A stretch of 25,004 nucleotides of DNA from a virus: the IMG/VR virus record IMGVR_UViG_3300025070_000215, positions 1-25,004 of that record. One strand, given 5' to 3'. Under the pieces are notes generated by a model, which saw only the letters and a list, made by a program, of their open reading frames with translations, was not told the DNA's origin and ran no database searches. Positions within the stretch are counted from its first letter, which is position 1, and each line of letters begins with the position of its first letter. A program made the position numbers and the translations under genes. This document shows, one piece after another, positions 6,581 to 14,840 of this stretch.

Positions 6581-7252
6581 TTATACTCCTTTTATTTTCA
6601 TTTGTTCTTTAACCATAATGTAATCTTTCACAAGATCAGATCTTACGATGTCTTCCCATGTGAATTCAATCACTTTAAACCTATCGAGCATTTTCATAAT
6701 CTTGATAAATTTACTGATCCCTTTTTTGTCTGTATCCCAGTGGAAATCAGACTGGTAATAATCACCACAGAGGATGAGTTTAGTATTCTCACCTACACGT
6801 GTTATGACAGAGTCAAGTTCGTGGAAGTTGAGGTTCTGCATTTCATCAACTACGATGATTGCATCGTCCCACGTCAATCCCCTAATAAAAGATGTGGATT
6901 CAAACTGCACTTTCTCACTCACTTGAAGTCCTAACCATGCATCAGATCTCCCAAAGAGTTCTGCAGTGATGCCAATGTAGGGACGAGTGTATGCGTCTTT
7001 CTTTTCCTGTTCATCGCCAGGCAAGAATCCCATATCTCTTGTAGGTACGACTGAACGTACGACAATAACCTTCCTATATGGAGTGTTTCCATCAAACACA
7101 TCTTTCAGTGCAAGATACAATCCAAGGAAGGTTTTACCTGTACCTGCAGATCCTGCAAGTACCAGATTGTTTCCTCTTTCCCAAGCATCAAACGTTAGTT
7201 GTTGATTGTCTGTAAGAGGACGAATTTTTTTGAGTTGAGGAAGTTTATTCAT
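6581..7252 (-). CDS. phoH: PhoH-like P-loop ATPase
   Basis: 223 aa. Walker A is GSAGTGKT at residues 34-41, and Walker B is AIIVVDEMQNL around 130-140. The rest follows PhoH: KVIVVRSVVPTRDMGFLPGD, the helicase-like GENTKLILCGDYYQSD (sensor region) and an arginine-containing VRSDLVKDYI end. PhoH is a conserved marine-phage auxiliary gene; it is ATP-dependent, is induced by phosphate starvation in bacteria, and its precise job in phage is unsettled. It overlaps the upstream 72-aa gene by 8 bases. Length and motifs are intact. Confidence 0.93.
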   Translation of the reverse strand: MNKLPQLKKIRPLTDNQQLTFDAWERGNNLVLAGSAGTGKTFLGLYLALKDVFDGNTPYRKVIVVRSVVPTRDMGFLPGDEQEKKDAYTRPYIGITAELFGRSDAWLGLQVSEKVQFESTSFIRGLTWDDAIIVVDEMQNLNFHELDSVITRVGENTKLILCGDYYQSDFHWDTDKKGISKFIKIMKMLDRFKVIEFTWEDIVRSDLVKDYIMVKEQMKIKGV

Positions 7253-7463
7253 CTAGTTCGTATGGAGTAACTCCATCAGCTGTGATATCGTACGGAATGC
7301 ACAGCGCCTGTTGACCATTTGGAAAATACCCTCTGCGTCCAGATTGGGCCGCACCAAGTTCTTCTCTGGCTTGAAAGCATGTCACCATAGAGGGATATTC
7401 ATCATACGTTTCCGCATAAGACACCCCACCATAAAGATAGACGAATACTAATACCCACGTCAT
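7245..7463 (-). CDS. Small secreted/periplasmic protein
   Basis: 72 aa. An N-terminal hydrophobic stretch ends in VSYA-E (cut after A17 likely), consistent with a signal peptide. The mature part has two cysteines (TCFQAREELG and QALCIPYD), which may form a disulfide, and a GYFPNGQQALCIP block. Such proteins occur in T4-like marine phages without a known function. Its start overlaps the stop of the coiled-coil gene (ATGA), and its end overlaps PhoH. Confidence 0.65.
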   Translation of the reverse strand: MTWVLVFVYLYGGVSYAETYDEYPSMVTCFQAREELGAAQSGRRGYFPNGQQALCIPYDITADGVTPYELDE

Positions 7464-7687
7464 TGCATTTCCTCAATATTTTTTAAAACAGTTTTGAGAC
7501 GAAAGAGAACATTAGGATCTGAGATAATTTCATCAGTTGTAACTGCTTCCAATGTCTCCATCAACATAGTATTCTGTCGTCTAATTAATTCATTTTCAAA
7601 AACGAGATCTTTGTTTTCTCTAACCAACTCGTTCTTTTCTAATTGCAGTTCACCAACTGCTTCTTCTCTGAGTTTTCTACCTGCCAT
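7460..7687 (-). CDS. Small coiled-coil protein
   Basis: 75 aa. Residues 5-48 are a continuous charged heptad-type helix (GELQLEKNELVRENKDLVFE...), followed by DEIISDPNVLFRLKTVLKNIEEMQ. No membrane segment. The start lacks a good ribosome site, so translation is probably coupled to the glutaredoxin stop 3 bases upstream. Family unknown; it is likely to dimerise. Confidence 0.65.
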   Translation of the reverse strand: MAGRKLREEAVGELQLEKNELVRENKDLVFENELIRRQNTMLMETLEAVTTDEIISDPNVLFRLKTVLKNIEEMQ

Positions 7688-7690
7688 AAC

Positions 7691-7951
7691 TTAAATCGGT
7701 TGATCCCCGAATCCCCCCATATGATCTTCAATATATTGCGCCCATTCAGAGTAATGTCCAACGTACTTTTTATTAACAAAGACTAGTGGTAAATTGTAAT
7801 ACTCTGCAACACCGACATACGACTCAAGTTCGTCACGATATTGTTTATACGTGATGTTCTTGTACTCGTAGTCATATCCATATTCCTTTGAAATCCGCAT
7901 CGCCTTCTCACAGTTAACGCAGTTCGGAGTTCCAAAAATTTCAACCATCAT
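7691..7951 (-). CDS. Glutaredoxin-like protein (CVNC active site)
   Basis: 86 aa. VEIFGTPNCVNCEKAM places a C-x-x-C pair at residues 11 and 14, followed by YDYEYKNI and NLPLVFVNKKYVGHYSEWAQYI, which holds the cis-proline and the glutathione-side strand (LPLVFV). Two ATG codons begin the frame. It is a thiol-disulfide exchange protein. This is the second glutaredoxin of the window; the other is next to nrdB and is the better candidate for ribonucleotide reductase. It overlaps the upstream 65-aa gene by 11 bases. Confidence 0.82.
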   Translation of the reverse strand: MMVEIFGTPNCVNCEKAMRISKEYGYDYEYKNITYKQYRDELESYVGVAEYYNLPLVFVNKKYVGHYSEWAQYIEDHMGGFGDQPI

Positions 7952-8138
7952 CTGTTACCAAACTTTCTAGATATTCTTCTGCTTTCTGCAAATCAGTTTG
8001 GAGCGATCTCTTTGTCTGATTAGCTATAAGAAAATAATTCTTAGTATCTTCGTGATCAGGCCCTAATTCAATTTCTGACTGAATTGCCGTTTTATACTTT
8101 TCCAAATACGTATGAAATTTATTTCTTAGAGTTGACAT
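7941..8138 (-). CDS. Small helical hypothetical protein
   Basis: 65 aa, almost all helical and charged (KFHTYLEKYKTAIQSEIELG, TKRSLQTDLQKAEEYLESLV). No membrane segment or cysteine. It overlaps the glutaredoxin gene downstream and the 118-aa gene upstream by 20 bases or less, so it belongs to the same operon. No family recognised. Confidence 0.55.
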   Translation of the reverse strand: MSTLRNKFHTYLEKYKTAIQSEIELGPDHEDTKNYFLIANQTKRSLQTDLQKAEEYLESLVTDDG

Positions 8139-8475
8139 CTTTCTTTTTCTCCCAACAATCTTGAATACTTTCTAATTTCTTTTCCGTTGTCCATTCCAAC
8201 AGGTATGAATTATCACGATCAAACAACTGAAGAGCTCTTTCTTCATCAAGAATAAAGGTATCCACAATCTGTTCACCCAACCATTTTTGAGAGAACTCTT
8301 TTGATTCTTCGCATGTGACTGCGTCTTCTGCCCAAGGAACGATCTGTTCTGGATGATCCTTCAGACTAATGGTTGTATTCTTTTCTTGTAGTTTACTCAC
8401 AGGCATTACATACCGTTGCCTGAATTGAGATATGACTGTCACGACAGCATATTTGTCTTGTTCTTGATCTTTCAT
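8119..8475 (-). CDS. Hypothetical protein (118 aa)
   Basis: ATG 8475 (MKDQEQDKYAVVTVISQF) is chosen over ATG 8511. A GGAG sits 5 bases before it, whereas ATG 8511 lies only two bases downstream of the -10 of the promoter at 8513-8541, so its start codon would not be on that transcript. The protein is a beta-rich N-terminal part (VVTVISQFRQRYVMPVSKLQ), then an acidic middle and a helical, lysine-rich end. No known family. Confidence 0.62.
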   Translation of the reverse strand: MKDQEQDKYAVVTVISQFRQRYVMPVSKLQEKNTTISLKDHPEQIVPWAEDAVTCEESKEFSQKWLGEQIVDTFILDEERALQLFDRDNSYLLEWTTEKKLESIQDCWEKKKDVNSKK

Positions 8476-8512
8476 AAAATCTCCGCACGTTGTAAATTTC
8501 AAATCATCCATA

Positions 8513-8541
8513 ATTATATCCTACATTAAAAGTCTTGTCAA
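8513..8541 (-). promoter_or_regulatory. Consensus sigma-70 promoter
   Basis: Minus strand TTGACA (8541-8536), exactly 17 bases, TATAAT (8518-8513). The -35 contains the TGA stop of the 67-aa gene. The predicted start near 8506 leaves about 30 untranslated bases before ATG 8475, with a GGAG site inside. It would drive the PhoH/PMM part of the block. Confidence 0.8.
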
Positions 8542-8741
8542 GTCTTTTTTGCCATGAGTTTTGCTTTTAACGAATCCATCTCTGATGTGGCAACATTCTT
8601 ACGAGCCTGACTCTTTGGTGTTAGAGGGGGAATGTCATCAGTGTTGGGTTTGGATGGTGGGTTGTTGTAGTATCCAGTACGAACACGCAACTCCTCTATC
8701 CTAACCTTCAAGTCCCTGATGGTTTTCTCCCTCTCATCCAT
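8538..8741 (-). CDS. Small hypothetical protein (67 aa)
   Basis: 67 aa. It starts with a coiled-coil-like MDEREKTIRDLKVRIEELRV, then a proline-rich linker with PPSKPNTDDIPPLTPK, and ends with a helix (EMDSLKAKLMAKKT). The ATG shares a base with the stop of the DUF454 gene (TAATG). No family recognised. The tail overlaps a perfect -35 box. Confidence 0.55.
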   Translation of the reverse strand: MDEREKTIRDLKVRIEELRVRTGYYNNPPSKPNTDDIPPLTPKSQARKNVATSEMDSLKAKLMAKKT

Positions 8742-9160
8742 TATTTAAACCAACCCAGTTTTTCACCTGCATCAATTCGTCTCTGCGACTCTTCTTTTGA
8801 GCCAGGAAATCTCCATGCCCATGTCACAATTAATGCGAACAAGATGAACAGGTATAAGGTTGCCTTTGGATTGCCTGTACCGAAATACATTGCCGCCAAG
8901 GATGTTGACATTACTGCCATCATCAAATACTTTGCCTTCTGTGGATATACTTTATAAGTCTGCCACTCTGTGATAAACGGGCCAAAGGTCTTATGGTTCA
9001 TGATCCAGTTGTGGAACTTCTCACTAGACTTTGCGAAACAGAACGCTGCACCTAGAATAGGAGTACTCCAAGGAATGCCTGGCAGAATAACTCCCAGATA
9101 AGCAATACCTAAACACAGGATACCACAGACAAACCAAAACGCCTTTTTAATTTTACTCAT
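8741..9160 (-). CDS. DUF454 (YbaN-like) inner-membrane protein
   Basis: 139 aa. The DUF454 signature is clear: LGVILPGIPWSTPILGAAFCFAKSSEKFHNWI, then FGPFITEW and later YLFILFALIVTWAW. Two or three membrane helices. E. coli YbaN has the same shape, and no activity is known. ATG 9160 is used because AGGAAAG lies before it; an in-frame ATG at 9217 would add 19 residues and starts 1 base after the PP-loop gene's stop, so it is a possible alternative. It is the fourth product after nrdB in the operon. A host-derived origin is likely (inference). Confidence 0.75.
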   Translation of the reverse strand: MSKIKKAFWFVCGILCLGIAYLGVILPGIPWSTPILGAAFCFAKSSEKFHNWIMNHKTFGPFITEWQTYKVYPQKAKYLMMAVMSTSLAAMYFGTGNPKATLYLFILFALIVTWAWRFPGSKEESQRRIDAGEKLGWFK

Positions 9161-9218
9161 TTTACTTTCCTTTTCCCAGATCCTCTTTCCAAAGAATGCT
9201 GATTCTAATTGATTCATG

Positions 9219-9905
9219 TTATAATCTTTTCTGTACTTCGTTGAGGGCCCATTCCCTCTCGTAATCCCACCAACACTTACCACATGGTTTATTTCCATTG
9301 GTTGGTGTGGTGCACGAAACTGTTTGATGAAACAATTTCATTTGTTTAAAGTCTTTGTAACATTGTATTACAAATCTTTTATCTATATTCTTGAATGGAG
9401 TAGTCTCTAAAGGCCAGTCATCCCATGCACTTTCTGACTCACTCATGTAATTTGGTATTCTACGAATCCTCTGGTTACTCACCGTTTTTGGCCAACTGTT
9501 CTGCACCTTGTATGGTGGCCCAAGAGTTATCCCAGTAATGTGTCTCGTGAATGTTGCACCTGCAAGCGCCTTCCTGAGTTTTGTGATATAATCCATTTTG
9601 TTATCCTCACCATTAGAATTAAACACTGTAGAGATAGGCCACTTGATATCTACAGTAGGAAATTTTCTGATAAGAGTAGGGAGAGTTTTTACGGCGGCAT
9701 TAGAATCATGTGGTACATGAATGTCATACCCATTGTAAGGTTGTATAGAAGAATTTAGTTTTAGTTTCTTGATTGTGTTTGCAACAAGGTAACATAACAT
9801 AAGACTATCTGCACCGCCTGACATGGCAATACCAATAATATGTCCATCCCAAAAATCTGGATCTGGTAGAATATCTACCTTACCAAATTTGTTTTCATAA
9901 ATCAT
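9219..9905 (-). CDS. PP-loop ATP pyrophosphatase, QueC/ExsB-like
   Basis: 228 aa. A PP-loop SGGADS occurs at residues 29-34 in [17 protein letters not shown]. The middle is divergent. The C-terminus has a zinc-site-like patch [18 protein letters not shown] (Cys 198, 208 and 211), similar in layout to QueC, which has four cysteines; here a fourth is replaced by Trp/Asp. QueC makes 7-cyano-7-deazaguanine, the precursor of queuosine and of deazapurines in some phage DNA. Other PP-loop members activate carbonyls for amidation or thiolation, so the substrate is open. Its ATG overlaps the ALAS stop by ATGA, suggesting the two proteins are made together. Confidence 0.7.
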   Translation of the reverse strand: MIYENKFGKVDILPDPDFWDGHIIGIAMSGGADSLMLCYLVANTIKKLKLNSSIQPYNGYDIHVPHDSNAAVKTLPTLIRKFPTVDIKWPISTVFNSNGEDNKMDYITKLRKALAGATFTRHITGITLGPPYKVQNSWPKTVSNQRIRRIPNYMSESESAWDDWPLETTPFKNIDKRFVIQCYKDFKQMKLFHQTVSCTTPTNGNKPCGKCWWDYEREWALNEVQKRL

Positions 9906-11095
9906 AACAAAACTTTCTTCAAGGCTTGAACGAGTTCCACCATCATCACATCATCATGGAATGGGGTTGGTGCAATTCGCAATCTTTCGGTTCCTTCTTC
10001 GACAGTGGGATAATTAATAGGTTGGATATAAATCCCATGATTATTTAGAAGATCGTCAGATGCTTCTTTACACTTGAATGCATTGTTTACCATCACAGGA
10101 ACGATATGAGTACAGGCACTCTCATGTACTGGAATGCCTGCGTACTTCAACATTTCTTTTAGGGTGCTTGCTCTTTCTTGATGGACTTGACGGATGGTAG
10201 TGTGGTCACTGAGATATTTGATTGAGGCGATTGCTCCAGCGCAGATGACGGGCGAGATACTTGTTGTAAAGATGAACCCAGAAGCCAAGGCCCTAATAGC
10301 GTCAACGACAATACTATCCCCAGCAATATAACCACCTTGAACCCCAAAGGCTTTTCCCAGTGTTCCATTTATAATATCTACCCTCTCTACTAAACCTAAC
10401 TTTTCACAATAACCACCACCAGTGTCTCCATATAGACCCACTGCATGTACTTCATCGATATAAGTGATTGCACCATATTTATCTGCAAGATCACATATTT
10501 CTTCAATTTTCCCTACGTCACCATCCATAGAATACACAGATTCAAACACGACACATGGAGTTTTGTTTTCCATCTGTGCCAGTTTGAGACAGTGTTCTAG
10601 ATCTTCCATGTTATTGTGTTTGAAGATCATCTTACTCGCACGACTATGTTTCATACCCATAATCAATGAGGCATGATTCTTGTCATCTGAAATAAATCTT
10701 ATGTTGGGGATGATACGACTGAGTGCAATGAGTGACCACTCATTTGCAACATATGCACTGGAGAATAATAGTGCACTTTCTTTTTGGTGGTGTTGTGCAA
10801 GAACTGCTTCAAGTGTCACATGATAATGTGATGTACCACCGATATTTCTGGTTCCACCAGAACCTGCACCAGTCTGATCTAGTGCGGTATGCATGGCATC
10901 AATAACATATTGATTTTGTCCCATGCCGAGATAGTCATTAGAACACCAGTTAACAATGTTTTTTGGTGCATATTTTCCATACCAGATTGAGCGGGGAAAC
11001 TTCCCCCGCTCTCTGAGTATATCGTTGAAGACTCTATATTTGCCTTCGGTTTTAAATTGATGAATTACGTCTTCAAAATAATCTTTTGATATCAT
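9902..11095 (-). CDS. hemA: 5-aminolevulinate synthase (ALAS)
   Basis: 397 aa, a full-length fold-type I PLP enzyme that condenses glycine and succinyl-CoA to 5-aminolevulinate (C4/Shemin pathway). Alphaproteobacterial ALAS motifs run throughout: [54 protein letters not shown] (Asp214, His217), GTLGKAFG (Schiff-base Lys248) and [11 protein letters not shown] with [11 protein letters not shown]. The catalytic Lys, Asp and His fall at the positions known for the Rhodobacter capsulatus enzyme. Other members of the same fold (KBL, BioF) lack the INYPTV and [10 protein letters not shown] combination. The start ATG follows the Grx stop with 39 bases between and a weak ribosome site. It appears in the nrd operon as an auxiliary metabolic gene. 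Strong hairpins lie upstream (11112-11133) and within the 5' coding part. Confidence 0.92.
   Translation of the reverse strand: MISKDYFEDVIHQFKTEGKYRVFNDILRERGKFPRSIWYGKYAPKNIVNWCSNDYLGMGQNQYVIDAMHTALDQTGAGSGGTRNIGGTSHYHVTLEAVLAQHHQKESALLFSSAYVANEWSLIALSRIIPNIRFISDDKNHASLIMGMKHSRASKMIFKHNNMEDLEHCLKLAQMENKTPCVVFESVYSMDGDVGKIEEICDLADKYGAITYIDEVHAVGLYGDTGGGYCEKLGLVERVDIINGTLGKAFGVQGGYIAGDSIVVDAIRALASGFIFTTSISPVICAGAIASIKYLSDHTTIRQVHQERASTLKEMLKYAGIPVHESACTHIVPVMVNNAFKCKEASDDLLNNHGIYIQPINYPTVEEGTERLRIAPTPFHDDVMMVELVQALKKVLL
10989..11011 (-). other. Stable stem-loop in 5' part of ALAS gene
   Basis: GAGCGGGG / CCCCGCTC, an 8-bp perfect stem with a 7-base loop, 84-106 bases after the ATG. It lies inside coding sequence; function unknown. 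Confidence 0.5.
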
Positions 11096-11111
11096 TTTTT
11101 CGCTTTACCAT

Positions 11112-11133
11112 TACTCTAGAATATCTAGAAGTA
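11112..11133 (-). other. AT-rich hairpin between Grx and ALAS genes
   Basis: TACT and CTAGA pair with TCTAG and AGTA around an ATA loop with one bulged base. Intergenic, no T run; it may separate expression of the two genes. Confidence 0.35.
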
Positions 11134-11134
11134 T

Positions 11135-11365
11135 TTAGGCTGCCTTCTTGACATACTCCATGAACTGTTCATACCCACCAATCGAATGTCCATCAACTTT
11201 AATTTGAGGGAAAGTTCTTGCAGATGGGAACATGGATAACATTTCGTCACGATTAAAGTCCACACCAAGTTTCTTATAGGTAAAATTCATATGTTGAATT
11301 TCCGCAAGATTAATTGCCTTCGTGCAATATGCACAATTGTCTTTACCGTATATTTCTACTGTCAT
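11135..11365 (-). CDS. Glutaredoxin (CAYC), probable ribonucleotide reductase partner
   Basis: 76 aa. VEIYGKDNCAYCTKAI puts the C-x-x-C at residues 11 and 14; TFPQIKVDGHSIGGYEQF contains the cis-proline and the GG-hx glutathione motif. This is a classic glutaredoxin. Its start overlaps the NrdB stop by ATGA, so it is co-translated with the reductase subunits and is the likely electron donor to the C-terminal CxxC of NrdA. T4 nrdC is the functional analogue. The length is normal for a Grx. Confidence 0.9.
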   Translation of the reverse strand: MTVEIYGKDNCAYCTKAINLAEIQHMNFTYKKLGVDFNRDEMLSMFPSARTFPQIKVDGHSIGGYEQFMEYVKKAA

Positions 11366-12495
11366 AAGCTGAACCCCTTGAATGTTTCGTCTGATACGTC
11401 TTGTTTAGTTCCACCAGAAACATAAGATGTAATCTCTGTCTCTTGTGGTGCGACTTGGACTTCTGCACCTGAGATCCACTTCTGTGTCCAAGGAAGAGGA
11501 TTGTTTTTAACATTGTAAGGAGATTCAAGATCAACGTGTTTCATACGTCGAGTGCAGATATACTCAATATAATCACTTAGTAAGGCTGCGTTAAGACCAA
11601 TCATGGAACCATCTTTAAACAAATAGTTAGCCCATGCTTTCTCTTGGTCTACTGCGTCGACGAACATTTTAATACATTCGTCTTTTGTTTCTTCTGCGAT
11701 CTTTGCAAAGTCTGGATCGTCTTTATTCTTGAGTGTACGTAACATCAACTGAGTAGAACCCAAGTGAAGGTTCTCATCACGTGCAATCAATTTAATGATC
11801 TTCGCATTACCTTCCATCTTCTTGAGTTCTGCGAATGCCCATGAACATGCAAAAGATACGTAAAAACGTACGCCTTCAAGAATGTTCACACTCATCAATG
11901 TCAACCAAAGAAGTTTTTTCAGTTCGTAGAGATCTACTTTCACATTACGTGTGCCATTAATCTGATGTGTACCTTCACCTAACAAGTTGTACCACATACT
12001 CATTTCAATTAATTTGTCGTAATAGTAAGAGATATCATCTGCACATTCAACAATCTCTTGGATGTCCATAAGTTCATCAAAGACTTTACTTGGGTTGCTG
12101 TACACGTTACGAATGATGTGTGTGTACGAACGACTGTGGATTGTCTCAGAGAATGTCCATGTCTGTATCCAGTTCTCAATCTCTGGTAAACTTACAATAG
12201 GTGCGAACGCCTCTACGGGCGCACGACCTTGTACAGAGTCCAATAGGATCTGTCTCTTTAGGTTACTTGTAAAAATATGTTGTTCATGTTCAGTAAGACT
12301 TTTGAAGTCCTTTGCATCCTTATAGATATCAACTTCCTCTGGACGCCAGAAGAAACCAAGTTGACTATCAGTCAGTTTATCAAAGGATTTGTATTTCAAC
12401 TGATCATAACGTTGAATGGTTGGGCCCCCTGTGGGATCCAAAAACATTTTTACTTTTGTGTGATCTGCTTTGTTTTGTGTGTCAAAAACGCCCAT
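11362..12495 (-). CDS. nrdB: Ribonucleoside-diphosphate reductase beta subunit (class Ia)
   Basis: 377 aa. Residues of the diiron-tyrosyl centre are present with a constant offset of 2 from E. coli NrdB: Asp86, Glu117, His120 and radical Tyr124 in TFSETIHSRSYTHIIRN; the second half has GVRFYVSFACS and IARDENLHLGS. ATG 12495 is preferred to ATG 12537, because an AGGGA site precedes it and the product then begins like E. coli NrdB; the longer form would run into the end of nrdA. The C-terminal FKGFSL would dock to NrdA. It makes deoxynucleotides for phage replication. It is followed by a Grx gene with ATGA overlap. Confidence 0.94.
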   Translation of the reverse strand: MGVFDTQNKADHTKVKMFLDPTGGPTIQRYDQLKYKSFDKLTDSQLGFFWRPEEVDIYKDAKDFKSLTEHEQHIFTSNLKRQILLDSVQGRAPVEAFAPIVSLPEIENWIQTWTFSETIHSRSYTHIIRNVYSNPSKVFDELMDIQEIVECADDISYYYDKLIEMSMWYNLLGEGTHQINGTRNVKVDLYELKKLLWLTLMSVNILEGVRFYVSFACSWAFAELKKMEGNAKIIKLIARDENLHLGSTQLMLRTLKNKDDPDFAKIAEETKDECIKMFVDAVDQEKAWANYLFKDGSMIGLNAALLSDYIEYICTRRMKHVDLESPYNVKNNPLPWTQKWISGAEVQVAPQETEITSYVSGGTKQDVSDETFKGFSL

Positions 12496-12505
12496 TTCTT
12501 TTTCC

Positions 12506-14824
12506 CTATATCGTGCAGCTTTCGCAATAATCGTCATATTCTTCGTCCGAACCTTCGAACTCAGATCGTTCTATCGGTGTCTCTTGCATCATCTTGTCGA
12601 CATCAACTTCGCCCTGACCGTCATACGTATTGAAGTAGTACAGTTGTTTTCCACCGTACTTGTAAAACATTAATACGTGTTGCAACATCTCACTCATAGA
12701 AATTTTTTCATTCTCTGAGAAGATAGGGTTATAACTGGTGTTGATACTAATACCTTGGTCAATATATTTCTGTAGTACAGCCATAATTTTAAGGTAACCT
12801 ACAGGAGACTTTTGATCCCATAGGAGATCATATTTATTCTTTAATCTTTTGTACTCAGGCACAACTTGTTTCAAAACGCCATGTTTTGACTGTTTTACTG
12901 AAATCAATGAACGAGGTGGTTCGATACCATTCGTCGCATTTGCAACCTGCGCACTTGTTTCACTAGGCATCAACGCCATCAGAGTAGAGTTTCTGATACC
13001 AGTCTTCTTCAACTGATTACGCAGACTCTTCCATGGCATACGTTCTTTATGTTTAACCAACTCATCAAGATCAGTTTTGTATGTCATGTTTGGTGTGATA
13101 CCATGTCCATATTTTGTTTCCATAACACCACTTGGTGCGCCCTTCTCAGCTGCGAGATCTGCAGATGCTTTGATCAGATAGTATGACCATGCTTCAGCGT
13201 ACTCATCAATCAGTGACAAACCTTGTGGGGTGATGTCCTGATAAGTCAAATCGTTTTTCGCCATGAAGTATGCGAAGTTAATAATGCCCACTCCAAGAGG
13301 TCTACGTTTCTCCGTAGAGAGTTGTGCCGCAAGGATAGGATAGTTCTGATAAGACAACAACGCATCCAGTCCACGAACAGCGAGAGTACAGGCACGTTCA
13401 AAGTCTCTTGGTGAACGAACATTACCCCAGTTGATTGCAGACAGTGTACAGAGACTAATCTCACCATCAGGGTCATTTATATCATGTAATGGTTTGGTTG
13501 GCAAGTCTATTTCGGCACAAAGATTCGATTGTCTGATTGGTGCAACCTCTGGTAGGAATGAACCATGATCATTTGCATTGTCTACGTTCTGTAGATAGAT
13601 ACGTCCTGTGTTCTTACGCTCTTCCATAAAGGAACTGAACAAATCAATTGCCTTGATAGTTTTCTTACGAAGTCGTGTATTACGTTCTGCACGTTCATAG
13701 ATTTCTTTGAAGGCATCTTGATCTGCAAAGAATGCATCATACAAGCCAGGCACGTCACTAGGAGAGAACAAAGTAATGTCACCACCAGAGATGAGACGTT
13801 CGTACATGAGTTTGTTGAACTGCACACCATAATCCATATGACGCACACGGTTCTCTTCTGTACCCTTGTTGTTCTTCAATACCAACATATCTTCGACTTC
13901 ATAGTGCCAGATAGGATAGTAGATAGTCGCCGCACCACCACGAACACCGCCCTGTGAACAGGACTTAGTTGCAGACTGGAAGTGTTTGTAGAAAGGAATG
14001 ATGCCTGTATGGTATGCGTCACCTTTACGAATGGGAGATCCAATCGCTCGGATCTGACCACCACCGATACCAATACCTGCTTTCTGACTTACATATTTGA
14101 CAATAGAAGAACTAGTTGCGTTGATACTATCAAGGCTATCCCCAGACTCAATAAGAACGCAAGAGGAAAACTGACGCATAGGCGTACGGACACCGGCCAT
14201 GACGGGCGTAGGAAGGCTAATATCGTGTAAACTAATAGCGTCATAATAATCTTTCGCCCATTTTAATCTTTCTTCTTTAGGATAGTCTGCGAACAACGTG
14301 GCTGCAATTAATGCATAACACATCTGTGGAGTCTCAAAGATCTCTCCTGTGACACGGTTCTGACATAGGTATTTACCACGTAGTTGTTCCATGGCAACAT
14401 ATGTTAGGTTCTCATCACGACCATGTTTGATGAATGAGTCAATCTTTGCCCACTCTTCGTCATTATACTTATCTATAAGTTCTTCATCATAGAAACCACT
14501 TTCGATGTTCCTGACAACCAATTCCTTTACAGTGCATGGTTCGTACTGGCCATATACTTCTTTACGAAGTGCATAGTTAATCAAACGTCCACCAACGTAT
14601 TGGTAGTTCGGTGTGTCCTCATCAATCAGATCAGCCGCAGCCTTGATTAACGTCTCTTGGATTTCCTTCGTCGTTATACCATCATAAAATTGAATTTGAC
14701 TTTTAATTTCTACTTCACTTGGACTTACACCAGTGATGTCATCACATGCGTGAAAAACTACCTTGTGAAGTTTTTCGATGTCGAGGAGTTCTTTAGAGCC
14801 GTCTCTCTTGGTTACTTGCGTCAT
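12506..14824 (-). CDS. nrdA: Ribonucleoside-diphosphate reductase alpha subunit (class Ia)
   Basis: 772 aa. An N-terminal ATP-cone (TKRDGSKELLDIEKLHK) is followed by the catalytic barrel. Redox and catalytic residues map with a steady offset of 3 from E. coli: Cys222 (FSSC), Cys436 and Glu438 with Asn434 (SNLCAEI), Cys459 (SLCTLS), the YY pair in LYYFNTYDGQ, and a C-terminal CESC (767 and 770) for re-reduction by glutaredoxin. All the expected residues are intact, so the enzyme should be active. The ATG follows an AGGA site. An intact ATP-cone suggests dATP feedback control is kept, which is a point to check, since some phage NrdAs have lost it. Confidence 0.95.
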   Translation of the reverse strand: MTQVTKRDGSKELLDIEKLHKVVFHACDDITGVSPSEVEIKSQIQFYDGITTKEIQETLIKAAADLIDEDTPNYQYVGGRLINYALRKEVYGQYEPCTVKELVVRNIESGFYDEELIDKYNDEEWAKIDSFIKHGRDENLTYVAMEQLRGKYLCQNRVTGEIFETPQMCYALIAATLFADYPKEERLKWAKDYYDAISLHDISLPTPVMAGVRTPMRQFSSCVLIESGDSLDSINATSSSIVKYVSQKAGIGIGGGQIRAIGSPIRKGDAYHTGIIPFYKHFQSATKSCSQGGVRGGAATIYYPIWHYEVEDMLVLKNNKGTEENRVRHMDYGVQFNKLMYERLISGGDITLFSPSDVPGLYDAFFADQDAFKEIYERAERNTRLRKKTIKAIDLFSSFMEERKNTGRIYLQNVDNANDHGSFLPEVAPIRQSNLCAEIDLPTKPLHDINDPDGEISLCTLSAINWGNVRSPRDFERACTLAVRGLDALLSYQNYPILAAQLSTEKRRPLGVGIINFAYFMAKNDLTYQDITPQGLSLIDEYAEAWSYYLIKASADLAAEKGAPSGVMETKYGHGITPNMTYKTDLDELVKHKERMPWKSLRNQLKKTGIRNSTLMALMPSETSAQVANATNGIEPPRSLISVKQSKHGVLKQVVPEYKRLKNKYDLLWDQKSPVGYLKIMAVLQKYIDQGISINTSYNPIFSENEKISMSEMLQHVLMFYKYGGKQLYYFNTYDGQGEVDVDKMMQETPIERSEFEGSDEEYDDYCESCTI

Positions 14825-14840
14825 AGTTGATCCTAATGTT

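Noticed and set aside
12496-12537. Longer NrdB start at ATG 12537
   Set aside because: It would overlap nrdA by 32 bases and adds 14 residues not seen in NrdB; ATG 12495 has the ribosome site.
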